The notes under the pieces: generated by a model
The model's input: the letters and a program-made list of their open reading frames with translations, nothing else
What the model was told of the DNA's origin: nothing
Database searches by the model: none
Assembly: GCA_015063245.1 (NCBI GenBank)
Contig: SUSV01000005.1
Span: 28,431-92,430 of the forward strand
Source: Thermoplasmata archaeon
Lineage (GTDB): Archaea > Thermoplasmatota > Thermoplasmata > Methanomassiliicoccales > Methanomethylophilaceae
Length of the DNA stretch: 64,000 nt
Direction of reading: 5' to 3'
Program-made: the position numbers and the translations under genes
Shown here: positions 49,900 to 59,506 of the stretch, piece by piece
Position numbering within the stretch: the stretch's first letter is position 1
Layout: the number at the start of each line of letters is the position of its first letter

Positions 49900-52149
49900 A
49901 TGTCGAAGGTTTGCATAAATATCGCCTGGCCGTACGCAAACGGCCCAATTCATCTCGGACACGTGGCGGGATCGCTCCTGCCCCCAGACATCTTCAGGAG
50001 ATACAACCTGCTCCTCGGCAACGAGGTGCTCATGGTCGGCGGATCCGATCAGCACGGCACCCCGATCACAATCTCCGCTGAGAAGTGCGGAATGACGCCA
50101 GAGGCGTACGCTGACAAGTACCACGAGATAAACAAGAAGGCGATCGAGGACCTGAACATCCACTACTTCTTCAACAAGACTCACTGCCCGACCCATTTCG
50201 AGGTCACGCAGGACATCTTCAACAAGCTGAAGGACAACGGATACATCTACGTCAACGAGACGCAGCAGTACTTCTGTCCCAAATGCAACCGCTTCCTCCC
50301 CGACAGGTATGTCGAGGGGATCTGTCCAAAATGCGGAGCCGAGAAGACCCGCTCCGACCAGTGCGACAGCTGCGGAACCACCTTCGAACCCGGAGACCTC
50401 AAGGAACCATACTGCACTCTCTGCGGAGCGACCCCGGAGATCAGACCTTCGAAACACTTCTTCCTGAAGCTCAGCGCCTTCACGGACAGGCTCATCGATT
50501 ATGTCAAGGACAAGGACTACTGGAGATCCAACGTCAAGACGTTCACACAGAACTGGCTGCAGGGAGAGGGGCTGACTGACAGGGCCATCACCAGGGACAT
50601 GTCCTGGGGAGTACCCATCCCCGTGGAGGGCTGGGACGACAAGGTCATCTACGTCTGGTTCGAGGCCGTCATCGGCTATCTCTCCGCTTCCATCGAGTAT
50701 TCCAGGATGATCGGCAAGCCCGACTACTGGAAGGAGTTCTGGATGGACCCTGAGTGCAAGCACTACTATTTCATCGGGAAGGACAACATCCCGTTCCATT
50801 CGATCATCTGGCCCGCCATCCTCATGGGTGTGGGCGGACTCACGCTCCCCTACGACATCCCCGCCAACGAGTACCTCATGATCGGCGGCGGAAAGCTCTC
50901 CAAGAGCAGGGGAGGGGCAATCGACATCCCCAGCGTCCTCCAGAAGTACGACGCGGATGTCATCAGGTACTACCTTTCGGCGGTCATGCCCGACACGCAC
51001 GACTCGGAGTTCACATGGGAGGACTTCCAGACCAAGGTCAACACCGAGCTCGTCGCCAACCTGGGCAACTTCTTCCACAGGAGCCTCGACTTCTCGAAGA
51101 AGAACTTCGGAACCATCCCCGCAGGCGAGGAGGATCCCGAGGTGACCAAGGCCATCCAGGACGCCCTTGCGGAATACAGGGAATGCCTGGGCCACTGCGA
51201 TTTCAAGAAGGGACTGAAGGCTGTCATGAACCTCTCGTCCTTCGGTAACAAGTACTTCAACGACGCGGCACCCTGGAAGCTCGTGAAGGAGGACAAGGAT
51301 GCCTGCGGCAAGGTCATCTACAACGTACTCAGGATCGTACAGGCATTGGCCATCGTGGCATGGCCGTATGTGCCCGCAGCGGCGGAGAAGGTATGGGGAT
51401 TCCTCGGCAACGAGGGAACCATCGAGGAAGCCGGAATCGACGGTGCGCTCAAGGCCATGACCGTAGGTCAGCAGCTCAACGATTCCGTCCCCGTGTTCAA
51501 GAAGCTCGACATCCCCGAGCTCAAGCAGGAACAGAAGAAGAAGGAGGAGCCCCAGCAGCAGGCGGCGTTCACCGGACCCTTCGCCGACTTCAGGCGTCTC
51601 GATGTCCGTGTTGGAACGATCGTCTCCGTGGAGGACCACCCCGAGGCGGAGAAGCTGTACGTCCTCAAGGTCGACCTCGCGGAGGAGGAGGGGCCGAGGC
51701 AGCTCGTCACCAACATCAAATCGCTGTTCTCCAAGGAGTACATGCTCGGACGCAGGCTTCTCGTCATAACCAACCTGAAGAAGGCCAAGTTCAGAGGCGT
51801 CGAATCCTTCGGAATGCTGATGGCGGCCGACGACGAGAAGGTCGGAGGCGATCATCTGGCTCTGCTCAAGCCCAATATCGATGTACCCAACGGTACCAAG
51901 CTCAACTGCGGGCTCGAGAACTCATCATCCAAGATCGAGCTGAAGCACTTCGAGCTCGTCACCATCAAGGCGTCCACCATCAAGGACGGCAAGTTCATGG
52001 GCAAAGACATCAAACTTCCCCCCAACGCACCCAAAGTGGTGGTCGCGGTCGTAGACGGCGATAACGTCATTCCGTTCGGAGACGGGAAGGACTGTGTGAT
52101 CACGGTCGATGACGATTGCGGCATCCTTGACGGAGCCGACGTCAGATGA
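49900..52149 (+). CDS. metG: Methionyl-tRNA synthetase with C-terminal tRNA-binding domain
   Basis: A 749-residue class I synthetase. PIHLGHVAGS is the HIGH motif; the zinc knuckles are CPKCNRF...CPKCGAEKT and CDSCGTTF...CTLCGAT; KLSKSRG is the KMSKS motif; and the anticodon-binding helical domain follows. The C-terminal EMAP/OB tRNA-binding domain (about 565-670; DFRRLDVRVGTIVSVEDHPEAEKLYVLKVDL) is fused rather than separate. ATG 49900 follows GGTTTCAAAC with a weak TATA upstream. Confidence 0.96.
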   Translation: MSKVCINIAWPYANGPIHLGHVAGSLLPPDIFRRYNLLLGNEVLMVGGSDQHGTPITISAEKCGMTPEAYADKYHEINKKAIEDLNIHYFFNKTHCPTHFEVTQDIFNKLKDNGYIYVNETQQYFCPKCNRFLPDRYVEGICPKCGAEKTRSDQCDSCGTTFEPGDLKEPYCTLCGATPEIRPSKHFFLKLSAFTDRLIDYVKDKDYWRSNVKTFTQNWLQGEGLTDRAITRDMSWGVPIPVEGWDDKVIYVWFEAVIGYLSASIEYSRMIGKPDYWKEFWMDPECKHYYFIGKDNIPFHSIIWPAILMGVGGLTLPYDIPANEYLMIGGGKLSKSRGGAIDIPSVLQKYDADVIRYYLSAVMPDTHDSEFTWEDFQTKVNTELVANLGNFFHRSLDFSKKNFGTIPAGEEDPEVTKAIQDALAEYRECLGHCDFKKGLKAVMNLSSFGNKYFNDAAPWKLVKEDKDACGKVIYNVLRIVQALAIVAWPYVPAAAEKVWGFLGNEGTIEEAGIDGALKAMTVGQQLNDSVPVFKKLDIPELKQEQKKKEEPQQQAAFTGPFADFRRLDVRVGTIVSVEDHPEAEKLYVLKVDLAEEEGPRQLVTNIKSLFSKEYMLGRRLLVITNLKKAKFRGVESFGMLMAADDEKVGGDHLALLKPNIDVPNGTKLNCGLENSSSKIELKHFELVTIKASTIKDGKFMGKDIKLPPNAPKVVVAVVDGDNVIPFGDGKDCVITVDDDCGILDGADVR

Positions 52150-52805
52150 AAGCGGATCTTCATGTCCATACATGCTTCTCGTCAGACGGGAAGACCACTC
52201 CCGAGCAGCTTGTGGAAGCGGCCGTGAAGCACGGCATAGGCTGCATCGCGGTATCCGATCACAACGAGTTCAAAGCCTATGAGATCCTGAAGGACAACAA
52301 GGATGTCATAATCATCCCTGCGGAGGAGGTCTCCAGCACGGAGGGACATATCATAGGTCTGGGGATAGACAGGCTCATCCCTCCGGGACGCTCCATCCAG
52401 GAGACAATCGATCTCATCCATGAGGCCGGAGGCTACGCTGTCGCTGTCCATCCCTATCGGAAATGGTCCGGGCTGGGCGAGGAGAACACCCTCAAGTACG
52501 ATTTCGACGCCATCGAGGCGAGGAACGGACGTTCGGTGCCCTCGCACAACAGGAAATCGGAGAAGCTCGCCAGGAGGATAGGCAAGCCGATCACAGTCGG
52601 TTCGGACGCCCACTCCCCGACACGCATCGGATTCGGCTACCTGGAGATCCCGGACGATATCACGACATGGCAGGAAGCGGTCGAGTACATCATGTCCGGC
52701 CAGGTCAAGAACACCTACAGCCACAGCCGCCATATCGCAGCTACGATATGGTACGGGCTGAGGACCTTCTTCAAATGGGTGTTCCGCGGATGCAGAAGGA
52801 TATGA
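52146..52805 (+). CDS. PHP-domain phosphoesterase
   Basis: A 219-residue PHP protein: DLHVHTCFSSDGKTT, VSDHNEFKAY, AVAVHPYRK and VGSDAHSPTRIG are the metal-ligand blocks. The C-terminus has basic residues and a short hydrophobic stretch (IWYGLRTFFKWVF). Its ATG overlaps the metG stop (ATGA), so it is coupled to it. Substrate unknown. Confidence 0.9.
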   Translation: MKADLHVHTCFSSDGKTTPEQLVEAAVKHGIGCIAVSDHNEFKAYEILKDNKDVIIIPAEEVSSTEGHIIGLGIDRLIPPGRSIQETIDLIHEAGGYAVAVHPYRKWSGLGEENTLKYDFDAIEARNGRSVPSHNRKSEKLARRIGKPITVGSDAHSPTRIGFGYLEIPDDITTWQEAVEYIMSGQVKNTYSHSRHIAATIWYGLRTFFKWVFRGCRRI

Positions 52806-52955
52806 CCCTGTTCACTGAATGTGAGCTCATAGGCATCTGTAGGGACCGAGGGCCTTTTTCAAGGATGATGCATGGGATCTTTTCCTTAAAACTTGCAAAT
52901 AGCGGCATGAAAAGTCATGAAAAACTTGTAACAGATCGTCAAAAATCAAGACCGA

Positions 52956-53393
52956 TCATATAACGTAGTCGCAGTCGATCTGAACGAAGTTCTGTGAGAT
53001 CATATCCGTCAGCTTGACGCTGTCGAGATAGTTGTTGATAAGGGTGTCCAGGTTCTTCCAGACGGGGAGGGTGGGACAGGTGTCCGCACGGTCGCACTCG
53101 TAGCCGTCCCCGAGACATGCGACGGGTGCGAGGGAACCCTCGGTGATCCTGAGGATCTCTCCGAGGGTATAGGATTCGGGAGGCCTGGTAAGGCGGTATC
53201 CTCCGCCCTTGCCATGGGTTCCGTCCACGAATCCCGCTTCCTTAAGACAGGGCATTATGGTCTCCATGTACTTCAGCGAGATATTCTGCCTCTCGGCTAT
53301 CTGCTTCAGCGGCTGAAGGCTTTCGCTGTGCTGTGCCAGATCCAGCAACACGCGCAACGCGTACCTTCCCTTGGTGGAGATCATGAAGCCCAT
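52956..53393 (-). CDS. Rrf2-family regulator with three-Cys Fe-S motif (IscR/CymR-like)
   Basis: A 145-residue winged-helix regulator. ISTKGRYALRVLLDLAQ starts the DNA-binding part, with QIAERQNISLKYMETIM as the recognition helix-turn-helix. GGYRLTRPPESYTLGEILR is the wing. Cys93, 100 and 106 (CLGDGYECDRADTC) are placed as in IscR-type [2Fe-2S] regulators. The ATG overlaps the cysK stop region, so it is the third gene of metY-cysK-rrf2. It likely senses Fe-S or cysteine status and acts on the divergent metY/metA promoters. Confidence 0.88.
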   Translation of the reverse strand: MGFMISTKGRYALRVLLDLAQHSESLQPLKQIAERQNISLKYMETIMPCLKEAGFVDGTHGKGGGYRLTRPPESYTLGEILRITEGSLAPVACLGDGYECDRADTCPTLPVWKNLDTLINNYLDSVKLTDMISQNFVQIDCDYVI

Positions 53394-53394
53394 T

Positions 53395-54321
53395 TCATTC
53401 CTCGAACAGTGCCGTTGAGAGATATCTTTCGCCGGTGTCGGCGAAGATGGCGACGATGTTCTTGCCCGCATTGGCAGGATCCTTCGCCAGGCGCAGTGCC
53501 GCGGAGAGGGCGGCCCCTGCGGAGATTCCGACGAGGAAACCCTCTTTCTTACCGATAAGCCTTCCGTTCTCGAAGGCCTCCGCATCCTCGATCGCGATGA
53601 CCTCATCGTAGACCTTCGTATCCAATGTGTCGGGCACGAATCCGGCTCCGATACCCTGTATCTTATGAGGTCCGGTCTTCCCCTCGGAGAGGAGCGGTGA
53701 GCCCTTGGGCTCAACGGCGACCACCTTCACATCGGGGTTCTTGGATTTCAGGTACTTTCCGACTCCGGTGATGGTACCTCCGGTACCTACTCCTGCGACA
53801 AGGATGTCCACCTTTCCGTCGAGGTCATCGTAGATCTCGGGACCTGTGGTCCTGAAGTGGATCTCGGGGTTCGCGGGGTTCACGAACTGTCCGGGGATGA
53901 CGGAGTTGGGGATCTCCTTTGAGAGCTCCTCAGCTTTCGCAACCGCTCCCTTCATTCCCTTCGCTCCCTCTGTGAGGATGAGCTCCGCCCCGTATGCCTT
54001 GATGAGCTTCCTGCGCTCAATGGACATCGTCTCGGGCATCACGATCTTGATCTTGTATCCCCTCGCTGTCGCGATGGACGCGAGCGCGATACCGGTGTTA
54101 CCTGAGGTGGGCTCGATCAGGACGGTGTCCTTGTTGATCTTCCCCTGCTTCTCCAGCTCGTCGATCATCGCCTTGGCGATCCTGTCCTTGACGGATCCTG
54201 CCGGGTTGAAGAACTCGACCTTTCCGAAGATCTTCGCCTTAAGGTCGAGCTCCTTCTCGATGTTGGTGAGTTCGACGAGAGGTGTCCCGCCGATGGTCTT
54301 GTCTATCGATGTGTAAAGCAT
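53395..54321 (-). CDS. cysK: Cysteine synthase, paralog 2 (sulfur operon)
   Basis: A 308-residue PLP enzyme: NPAGSVKDRIAKAM (PLP lysine), EPTSGNTGIALAS, GIGAGFVPDTLD and SAGAALSAALRLA. It is more like standard CysK than the copy at 41116. It lies between metY (adjacent, no gap) and rrf2 in one operon, so expression is probably tied to sulfur supply. Confidence 0.94.
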   Translation of the reverse strand: MLYTSIDKTIGGTPLVELTNIEKELDLKAKIFGKVEFFNPAGSVKDRIAKAMIDELEKQGKINKDTVLIEPTSGNTGIALASIATARGYKIKIVMPETMSIERRKLIKAYGAELILTEGAKGMKGAVAKAEELSKEIPNSVIPGQFVNPANPEIHFRTTGPEIYDDLDGKVDILVAGVGTGGTITGVGKYLKSKNPDVKVVAVEPKGSPLLSEGKTGPHKIQGIGAGFVPDTLDTKVYDEVIAIEDAEAFENGRLIGKKEGFLVGISAGAALSAALRLAKDPANAGKNIVAIFADTGERYLSTALFEE

Positions 54322-55620
54322 TCAATCATTCTCCACTGCTTTGAAACCTTTCTCAAGGTCCTCTATTATGTCATCTATGTGTTCTATTCCTATCGACAGC
54401 CTGATTGTGTTAGGCTTGATCCCGCTTGCGAGGAGGTCCTTCTCCTCAAGCTGGGAGTGGGTGGTGGAAGCGGGGTGGATCACCAGCGACTTCACATCGG
54501 CCACGTTGGCCAGCAGTGAGAAGAGCTCGAGGGATTCGGTGAACTTCTTCGCCTTCTCTGCATCACCTTTGATCTCGAATGTGAAGATGGATCCCGCTCC
54601 CTCGGGGAAGTACCTGTCGTACAGCTCTTTCTTCTTTCCAGTCTCCAGGGAGGGATGGTTGACCTTCTCCACCTGGGGATGGTTCTTCAGGTACTCCACG
54701 ACCTTCAGCGCGTTCTCGATGTGCCTCTCAGTACGCAATGAGAGGGTCTCGAGCCCGAGCAGCAGGAGGAAGGAGTTGAACGGTGAGATCACCGCTCCCT
54801 GGTCCCTCATGAGGGTGGTACGGATCTTGGTGACGAAAGCGGCCTTGCCCACAGCATCGGTAAAGACCACACCGTGGTAGGAGGGGTTGGGCTGAGAGAG
54901 GGTGGGGAACTTGTCGTTCTGCGCCCAGTCGAAGTTGCCGCTGTCGACGATCACACCTCCCATAGCCACTCCGTGCCCTCCGATGAACTTGGTTGCCGAA
55001 TGTACCACGATGTCGGCTCCGTGCTCGATCGGTCTGAATACGGTGGGCGGGCTGAAGGTGCTGTCCACTATGAGGGGGATGCCGTGCTCGTGAGCGATCT
55101 TCGAGATCGCATCGATGTCAGCGACATCCGAGTTGGGGTTCCCGAGGCATTCGGTATAGAGGAGCTTGGTGTTCTCCTTTATCGCCTTGGCGAAGTTCTC
55201 GGGCTCCGAGGGGTCCACGAAGGTAGTCTCGATCCCCTGTTCCCTGAGTGTGTTGGCAAGGAGGTTGAAAGTGCCGCCGTAGATGTTGGAAGAGGAGACC
55301 ACGTGGTCCCCCGCGAGTGCTATGTTCTGTATGGCGTATGTGATCGCCGCGGATCCCGACGCTGTCGCGAGGGCCGCTATTCCTCCTTCAAGGGCAGCGA
55401 TCCTCTCTTCGAAGACGGAGGATGTGGGATTCATCAGCCTGGTGTAGATGTTGCCGGGTTCGGTCAGGGCGAAGCGTCCTGCGGCTGTAGCTGAATCCTT
55501 GAAGACGTATGAGGTGGTCATGTAGATCGGGACCGCTCTTGAATCCGTGGCCGGATCGGGCGTCTCTTGACCAGCATGCACCTGCAGTGTCTCCTGCCTG
55601 TATTTCTTGGAGGTTGTCAA
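54322..55620 (-). CDS. metY: O-acetylhomoserine sulfhydrylase
   Basis: A 432-residue PLP enzyme of the Cys/Met metabolism family, making homocysteine from O-acetylhomoserine and sulfide. HSATKFIGGHG carries the PLP lysine; YTRLMNPTSSVFEERIAALEGG and SSNIYGGTFNLL are family motifs; HPSLE and VHPASTTHSQL lie near the C-terminus. The start is a TTG (55620), with AGGTGA placed five bases upstream; no ATG gives a full N-terminus. First gene of metY-cysK-rrf2, divergent from metA. Confidence 0.94.
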   Translation of the reverse strand: MTTSKKYRQETLQVHAGQETPDPATDSRAVPIYMTTSYVFKDSATAAGRFALTEPGNIYTRLMNPTSSVFEERIAALEGGIAALATASGSAAITYAIQNIALAGDHVVSSSNIYGGTFNLLANTLREQGIETTFVDPSEPENFAKAIKENTKLLYTECLGNPNSDVADIDAISKIAHEHGIPLIVDSTFSPPTVFRPIEHGADIVVHSATKFIGGHGVAMGGVIVDSGNFDWAQNDKFPTLSQPNPSYHGVVFTDAVGKAAFVTKIRTTLMRDQGAVISPFNSFLLLLGLETLSLRTERHIENALKVVEYLKNHPQVEKVNHPSLETGKKKELYDRYFPEGAGSIFTFEIKGDAEKAKKFTESLELFSLLANVADVKSLVIHPASTTHSQLEEKDLLASGIKPNTIRLSIGIEHIDDIIEDLEKGFKAVEND

Positions 55621-55659
55621 TTTTTCACCTATTCCGCCTAAACGCAGGGGTTGTACTTA

Positions 55660-55684
55660 TACCTACCTACTTACTTGGTAGGTA
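55660..55684. promoter_or_regulatory. Operator-like palindrome between metY and metA
   Basis: TACCTACC (55660-55667), nine bases, GGTAGGTA (55677-55684), within the 85-base divergent promoter region and close to the TATA elements of both genes. It is a good candidate for the Rrf2 regulator's site. Confidence 0.6.
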
Positions 55685-55705
55685 AATAGAAATACTAATT
55701 GGCGC

Positions 55706-56650
55706 ATGGTTAGCTCGATACCGATGCCTATCAAGATACCGGACGGAATGCCTGCGGCATCCGTCCTAGAGAAAGAGAATATATTCATAATGAGCGAGAC
55801 CAGGGCCGTCACGCAGGACATCAGGCCTCTTAAGATAGTAATAATGAATCTTATGCCTACGAAGGTGGAGACCGAGATCCAGCTGATGAGGCTGCTTAGC
55901 AACACCCCCCTGCAGATAGATATCACTCTGCTCGTTCCCGCAACGCACGAATCCAAGAACATCTCCAAGGTGTATCTGGAAAGATTCTACAAGACCTTCG
56001 AGGACATCAAGAACGATAACTTCGACGGCATAATCTTCACCGGCGCTCCGCTGGAGGACCTCGAGTTCGAGGATGTGGATTACTGGCCGGAGCTCTGCGA
56101 GATCATGGACTGGTCCAAGGTGCACGCTACCACATCGGTCTACATCTGCTGGGCATCGCTGGCCGGGCTGTACCATCACTACGGCATCAACAAGATATCC
56201 CTTCCCAAGAAGAAGGCAGGCATCTTCGAATACAGGAACATGATGGAGGACGACCCCCTCATGAGGGGAATCGACCAGATCCTGAGGATCCCCCAGTCAA
56301 GATACGCTACGGTATCGGCCGATGACATCGCTAGGTGTCCGAGGCTCTCCATAGCTGCGCTGGATTCTGAGAGGGATCCCGGCATCATCATCTCGGATGA
56401 CAATATGGTGTTCATAACCGGTCACATGGAATACGACACCAACACGCTCGCCAACGAGTATCAGAGAGATGTGGACAAGGGCATAGAGCCAGCGTTCCCT
56501 CTCAACTACTATCCGAACGACGATCCGAGGTTCGATCCCATACTTTCCTGGAGGAGCTATTCGACGCTCTTCTTCACAAATTGGCTGAACTACTACGTGT
56601 ATCAGCTCACTCCTTACGATCTCAACAAACTCAATCAGACGAGGCAATGA
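55706..56650 (+). CDS. metA: Homoserine O-acetyltransferase (MetA type)
   Basis: A 314-residue enzyme of the MetA (HTS) family. Cys148 in YICWAS is the acyl-carrying nucleophile; His240 and Glu242 in ITGHMEYD complete the site. Glu117 in TGAPLEDLEF stands where acetyl-specific MetA proteins have Glu and succinyl-specific ones Gly, so acetyl-CoA is the expected donor; this agrees with metY across the promoter. The start is at ATG 55706, about 25 bases after an AT-rich TATA-like stretch. Its stop overlaps the nifS ATG. Confidence 0.93.
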   Translation: MVSSIPMPIKIPDGMPAASVLEKENIFIMSETRAVTQDIRPLKIVIMNLMPTKVETEIQLMRLLSNTPLQIDITLLVPATHESKNISKVYLERFYKTFEDIKNDNFDGIIFTGAPLEDLEFEDVDYWPELCEIMDWSKVHATTSVYICWASLAGLYHHYGINKISLPKKKAGIFEYRNMMEDDPLMRGIDQILRIPQSRYATVSADDIARCPRLSIAALDSERDPGIIISDDNMVFITGHMEYDTNTLANEYQRDVDKGIEPAFPLNYYPNDDPRFDPILSWRSYSTLFFTNWLNYYVYQLTPYDLNKLNQTRQ

Positions 56651-57837
56651 AAATGGAACCAGTATACCTAGACAACGCAGCGACATCCCCCCTCAGGAAA
56701 GAGGCATTGGAGGCCATGATGCCGTACCTGACAGAAGAATTCGGAAACCCCTCGAGCATCCACGGGGCCTCGAAAGGCCCGAGGACGGCCGTGAGGGAGG
56801 CGAGGGACACTATCGCGAAGACCCTCAACGCGGATTCATCGGAGATCTACTTCACATCCGGAGGTACCGAATCGGACAACTGGGCGCTGATCTCGACCGC
56901 ACAGATGCTGGCCGACAAGGGGAAGCATATAATCGTCTCGGCGATAGAGCATCATGCCATCCTGGAGACCGCCGATTACCTGAAGAAGAACGGCTATGAG
57001 ATCACCCGTCTCCCTGTGGATGCCGACGGTCTCATAAGCCTCGAGGAGCTGGAGAAGGCGATCAGGCCGGACACGATCCTGATATCCATCATGACCGCCA
57101 ACAACGAGATCGGTACCATCGAGCCCATAGCGAAGATAGGAAAGCTGGCTCATGAGCATGGAGTGCTGTTCCACACGGACGCGGTGCAGGCCTACGGGCA
57201 CATCCCGATCGATGTGAAGGCAATGGAGATCGACATGCTGAGCGTCAGCGGGCACAAGTTCGGAGGACCGAAGGGGATCGGTTTCCTGTACGTGAGGAAG
57301 GGCATAAGGCTCCCGCCGTTCATGCACGGAGGGGAGCAGGAGAGCGGGCGCAGGGCAGGTACGACCAACGTCCCCGGTGCAGTCGGAATGGCGAAGGCAG
57401 CAGAGCTCGCACACGCGGAGATGTCTGACGATATCGTGAAGATGACCGAGCTCCGCGACCACTACATCGAGAGGGTCGAGAAGGAGATCCCGTACTGTAA
57501 GCTGAACGGCCACAGGACCAAGAGGCTCCCCGGAAACGCGAACTTCAGCTTCAGCTTCGTCGAAGGCGAGTCCCTTCTGATGAGCCTCGGGGTCAACAAG
57601 GTGTACATCTCAACCGGTTCGGCATGTGCATCGGGTTCGCTGGACCCGTCGCACGTCCTTCTCGCGATCGGAGTGCCCCACGAGATAGCGCACGGTTCCG
57701 TCAGGGTTTCCCTGTCGGAGAAAACCACTTTGGGACAGATCGATTATGCTGTCGACGCTTTGAAGACGGCGGTCGAGAGGGTGAGGTCCCTCTCCCCACT
57801 ATATGACGATTTCATCAGGAAACAGAAGGGGGCTTGA
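56647..57837 (+). CDS. nifS: Cysteine desulfurase (NifS/IscS type)
   Basis: A 396-residue PLP enzyme that takes sulfur from cysteine for Fe-S clusters. PLP lysine in SVSGHKFGGPKG; EHHAILE is the cofactor-stacking His; STGSACASGSLDPSH holds the reactive Cys loop. ATGA overlap with metA, and iscU follows three bases on, so sulfur capture and cluster assembly are one operon. Confidence 0.95.
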   Translation: MKMEPVYLDNAATSPLRKEALEAMMPYLTEEFGNPSSIHGASKGPRTAVREARDTIAKTLNADSSEIYFTSGGTESDNWALISTAQMLADKGKHIIVSAIEHHAILETADYLKKNGYEITRLPVDADGLISLEELEKAIRPDTILISIMTANNEIGTIEPIAKIGKLAHEHGVLFHTDAVQAYGHIPIDVKAMEIDMLSVSGHKFGGPKGIGFLYVRKGIRLPPFMHGGEQESGRRAGTTNVPGAVGMAKAAELAHAEMSDDIVKMTELRDHYIERVEKEIPYCKLNGHRTKRLPGNANFSFSFVEGESLLMSLGVNKVYISTGSACASGSLDPSHVLLAIGVPHEIAHGSVRVSLSEKTTLGQIDYAVDALKTAVERVRSLSPLYDDFIRKQKGA

Positions 57838-57839
57838 AC

Positions 57840-58289
57840 ATGTACGACGGAGAATACAGCGACAAGGTCATCGACCATTTCACGAACCCCAGGAACGTCG
57901 GGGAGATAGAGAACGCATCGGGAGTCGGAACGGTAGGTAACGCGAAGTGCGGGGACATCATGAGGATATTCCTGGACATCGACGAGAACGGCATCATCAG
58001 GGACTGCAAGTTCAAGACCTTCGGCTGCGGTGCGGCGGTTGCCAGCAGCAGCATGGCGACCGAGATGGTCAAAGGGAAATCGATCCAGGAGGCCATGGCC
58101 GTCACGAACAAGGCAGTTATGGAGGCGCTGGACGGGCTCCCGGTCGTGAAGATCCACTGCTCCCTCCTCGCCGAGGAGGCCATACACGCCGCGCTATGGG
58201 ACTATGCCAAGAAGAACGATATCGTGATAGAGGGTCTGAAGGAGCCGAAGCACGATATCAACGACGACGAACCGAGCTGCCACGCCTGA
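57840..58289 (+). CDS. iscU: Fe-S cluster scaffold IscU/NifU N-terminal type
   Basis: A 149-residue scaffold. The three cluster Cys residues are in NAKCGDIM, FGCGAAVASSS and IHCSLLAEEAI, with Asp in CGDI as the usual fourth position. The tail has an extra Cys-His (PSCHA). ATG 57840 has GGGGG upstream inside the nifS end. Confidence 0.95.
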   Translation: MYDGEYSDKVIDHFTNPRNVGEIENASGVGTVGNAKCGDIMRIFLDIDENGIIRDCKFKTFGCGAAVASSSMATEMVKGKSIQEAMAVTNKAVMEALDGLPVVKIHCSLLAEEAIHAALWDYAKKNDIVIEGLKEPKHDINDDEPSCHA

Positions 58290-58291
58290 TC

Positions 58292-59470
58292 TCAGCTCAG
58301 GAAGAAATCGACGGCGTCGATTATCTCGACGCCCTCGGGGGAAACCGGGGGGTCGCGGTCCATGGTGATGACGTACCTTTTGCCGTCAAGCTTCACCAAT
58401 GGATCGAATTCCCTCTTCCTCGTCTTCTCATCCGTCATGGACCAGCATACCTGATAGAATTCCGGACCCGCATCGCTCCATGCCGTGAAGTCGATCTCCT
58501 TACCCTTGTATGATCCAACCGATACCTTGTAACCCCTTCTGAGCAGTTCGATATACACCGCATTCTCCAACAGGGCACCCTCGTTGTATTCCGAACCCGT
58601 GAGGATGGCTTCCCTGAATCCGGTGTCTGCAAGATAGTACTTGGCCTTGGTTCTCAGATGTTCCTTCCCGATGACGTCGTACCTGTCCGCATTGTAGAAT
58701 ATGAAGCATCCGCAGAGTTTGGAAAGGTATTTGTCCACCGTGCGCTGATCCCCTACGAACGATCCCTTTGCGATGTTGGCCACCGAGGTGATGTTGCCGA
58801 TGTTCGACAGCATGAAACGGGTCAGTTCGTCCAGGATGGATTGGTCCAGTTCCATTTTAGGTCTGATGTCGTAGTTTATGATCGAATCGTATACGCCCCT
58901 CAGGATGATGCGGTTCTTCCTCCAGTCATCATTGAGATCGAGGATCGGCATCCCTCCGAAACGAAGGAACTGGATCAGTCTCTGCGTGTATCCGGTGTCG
59001 TTGGTCACAGGATACCTCTTCAGGAATTCCTTGAAAGAGAATGGGAATACATGTATCTCCAAGAATCTCCCGGTCAGATGTGTCCCCAGGGATTCCGAGA
59101 CCGTCTCCGAATTCGAGCCTGTGATGTAGATGTCCGCACCATGCTTCACATGGATGCTGTCGACCGCCCTCTCCCATCCCTTTACAAGCTGCACCTCGTC
59201 GAGCAGTATGATGGGATCGCGTCCCACGACATTCCTGTCCAGATAGTCGTAGAGGGCACGTTCCGAATCCACGGTGTATCTGGATTCCTCCAGATTCAGA
59301 TAGATGATCGATTTCTCATCAACTCCTGATTCGACGAGCAAACTGCGGAACTGCTCCAATATCACCGATTTTCCGCATCTTCTGATCCCGGTAAGGACTT
59401 TGATCAGCTCGGTGTTCTTGCGATAGCTCATCAGTTCATCGAGATAGCTGTCGCGTAGTATGGTCGACAT
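58292..59470 (-). CDS. AAA_14/DUF4143 ATPase
   Basis: A 392-residue ATPase. LTGIRRCGKSVILEQF (Walker A), IILLDEVQLVKGWERAV (Walker B), ITGSNS (sensor) and the LTGRF..I.V.PFSFKEFL motif are typical for AAA_14. The C-terminal DUF4143 domain has LLENAVYIELLRRGYKV and the nuclease-like KGKEIDFTAW. TATA ATTTATATCC lies about 25 bases before the ATG (leaderless). The region upstream is AT-rich and full of symmetries. Only three bases separate its stop from that of iscU on the other strand. Confidence 0.85.
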   Translation of the reverse strand: MSTILRDSYLDELMSYRKNTELIKVLTGIRRCGKSVILEQFRSLLVESGVDEKSIIYLNLEESRYTVDSERALYDYLDRNVVGRDPIILLDEVQLVKGWERAVDSIHVKHGADIYITGSNSETVSESLGTHLTGRFLEIHVFPFSFKEFLKRYPVTNDTGYTQRLIQFLRFGGMPILDLNDDWRKNRIILRGVYDSIINYDIRPKMELDQSILDELTRFMLSNIGNITSVANIAKGSFVGDQRTVDKYLSKLCGCFIFYNADRYDVIGKEHLRTKAKYYLADTGFREAILTGSEYNEGALLENAVYIELLRRGYKVSVGSYKGKEIDFTAWSDAGPEFYQVCWSMTDEKTRKREFDPLVKLDGKRYVITMDRDPPVSPEGVEIIDAVDFFLS

Positions 59471-59506
59471 AGTTGAAGTATTGATTTTATGGATATAAAT
59501 GTTACA

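Noticed and set aside
49894..51855. 653-codon antisense frame in metG
   Set aside because: It is a shadow of metG with low-complexity Leu/Val/Asp text and no family features.
52806..52955. Small gene or RNA between the PHP and rrf2 genes
   Set aside because: AT-rich convergent spacer without a stable hairpin or a frame with a start signal.
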